DNA from: an uncultured Candidatus Saccharibacteria bacterium
GTDB taxonomy: Bacteria; Patescibacteriota; Saccharimonadia; Saccharimonadales; Saccharimonadaceae
Length of the DNA stretch: 6,238 bases
Direction of reading: 5' to 3'
Assembly (NCBI GenBank): GCA_938046495.1
Contig: CALIXG010000103.1
Location: 1 to 6,238 of the forward strand
This document shows, one piece after another, positions 5,474-6,238 of the stretch. Below the pieces are notes generated by a model that saw nothing but the letters and a program-made list of their open reading frames with translations, was not told the origin of the DNA and made no database searches. The translations under genes and the position numbers were made by a program. Every line of letters starts with the position of its first letter. Position 1 is the stretch's first letter.

Positions 5474-5494
5474 GATCTTAATCGAAAGGAGATC
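5474..5494 (+). promoter_or_regulatory. Ribosome site within a small leader hairpin
   Basis: AAAGGAG (5485-5491) precedes ATG 5496 by 4 bases. GATCT (5474-5478) is exactly complementary to AGATC (5490-5494), so a 5-bp stem would enclose most of the Shine-Dalgarno in its loop and overlap its 3' end. The stem is short, so any effect on translation is uncertain. Confidence 0.4.
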
Positions 5495-5495
5495 G

Positions 5496-6238
5496 ATGAA
5501 CATAAACATAAAAACAAAAACCTGGGAAGATATGCGTAGTTCTGCGCGTCATATCTTTCCAGTGATTGGGGCAGTGGTCGCGGGTGCGTTCAGCCTTGGT
5601 CAGATTCAAGCCCCAGTGCATGCCGAAGAGGCTATTTGGGGTCCAACCAGGCCGACTTACACCTGGAAGAATCCAGCAGATTACGTCACCTTTAACTCGA
5701 TGATGGATAACCCAGAAGTTGGTAATGAAGCTAACTTCGTGCGTGTACGCAAGGCAGGTACTAAAGATAAATATGACGATAATGTTACCGTAGAAGCCGG
5801 TTCAGAATATGAAGTATTTGTATACTATCATAACAATGCTTCGGCTAAATTGAATGACGGTGATCATCGTGGTGTAGCTCAAAATGTACGTTTGCGAATG
5901 GATAAGATTAGTGATCGTATCACTCCTGGCGCAGCAGCCATCTTGAAGGGAACTATCTCCTCTTCAAATTCATCACCAAAAGAAGTCTGGGATACAGCAT
6001 ACTTACATTCAAAAGAAAACGTATCTTTGCGTTATGTACCTAACTCTGCAAAATTAAGCAATAGTGGATCACTAAATGGTACTACCTTGAATGATGATGC
6101 GCTCTTTGGTAAAGATGGTGGAACGTTCTTAGGCTATACGAAGAACTACTGGGGTGTAATTCCTGGTTGTAATGAATTTGCCGGTTATGTAACTTTCCGC
6201 ATTAAGGTAGATAAAGCAGGTTTTACCGGTGAAAAAAT
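5496..6238 (+). CDS. Secreted Patescibacteria-type surface protein, N-terminal 247 residues (3' end outside window)
   Basis: ATG 5496 follows a strong Shine-Dalgarno. Residues 1-43 form a signal peptide: a polar and basic start to about residue 19, a hydrophobic core IFPVIGAVVAGAFSLG (20-35), and VHA before the likely cut between Ala43 and Glu44. The mature part begins with an aromatic, Pro-rich segment (IWGPTRPTYTW). It continues with TFNSMMDNPEVGNEANFV (65-82), beta-rich segments such as GSEYEVFVYYHNNA, and WGVIPGC (Cys225) NEFAGYVTF. This set of motifs matches a large family of exported, DUF11-like beta-sandwich proteins that I recall from Saccharibacteria and related phyla, often hundreds of residues longer. 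The frame stays open to the last base. The likely role is a surface or adhesin-like protein facing the host bacterium. Exported location is well supported; family membership is from memory and function is inferred. Confidence 0.9.
   Translation, partial: MNINIKTKTWEDMRSSARHIFPVIGAVVAGAFSLGQIQAPVHAEEAIWGPTRPTYTWKNPADYVTFNSMMDNPEVGNEANFVRVRKAGTKDKYDDNVTVEAGSEYEVFVYYHNNASAKLNDGDHRGVAQNVRLRMDKISDRITPGAAAILKGTISSSNSSPKEVWDTAYLHSKENVSLRYVPNSAKLSNSGSLNGTTLNDDALFGKDGGTFLGYTKNYWGVIPGCNEFAGYVTFRIKVDKAGFTGEK

Noticed and set aside
5398..5495. Terminator at the end of the two-gene operon
   Set aside because: No GC-rich hairpin with a T tract is visible, so the operon end is undefined.

Overview
The window looks like a chromosome segment from a member of the Candidate Phyla Radiation (Patescibacteria), most likely Candidatus Saccharibacteria (TM7). 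This rests on family resemblance recalled from knowledge, not on a search. The secreted protein at the right end has the pattern of a surface family common in these episymbionts (FNS-x-x-DNP near the mature N-terminus, later IPGC-x-x-FAGYVTF). The 125-residue protein resembles an acidic helical family seen mainly in such genomes. The isoleucyl-tRNA synthetase is the long type that ends in a DUF5915-like domain rather than a cysteine zinc finger.

Layout. (1) 1-1277: the 3' part of ileS, visibly richer in G+C than the rest, closed by a strong intrinsic terminator (1344-1372). (2) 1278-2248: almost 1 kb with no conventional gene, which is unusual for such compact genomes. It holds a TTGACA-17-TAGACT promoter (1406-1434), then an A-rich, T-poor stretch with three discrete hairpins (candidate non-coding RNA, about 1441-1700). 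After that come two 21-bp-spaced TGTTCA boxes, a second promoter inside a perfect inverted repeat, a 38-codon small gene (1901-2017) with its own Shine-Dalgarno and terminator (2047-2078), and a second pair of 21-bp-spaced TGTTCAA boxes leading into the operon promoter (2175-2203). (3) 2249-5397: a two-gene, translationally coupled operon (stop and start overlap as TAATG). It encodes a 125-residue acidic helical protein and a 923-residue single-pass membrane protein with about 400 residues inside, one central membrane segment, and about 500 residues outside. (4) 5398-6238: a short regulatory gap with the same TTGAACA-type box and a promoter, then a signal-peptide-bearing surface protein that runs off the window.

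The parts probably contribute to the cell surface of a host-attached bacterium: a coupled cytoplasmic/membrane-anchored pair next to a secreted surface protein, with a shared 7-bp box upstream of both units suggesting common control. No function can be assigned to the 38-aa gene, the RNA candidate, or the 923-aa protein from sequence alone. The most novel items are the A-rich hairpin RNA candidate, the repeated TGTTCA box array, and the large internally anchored membrane protein.
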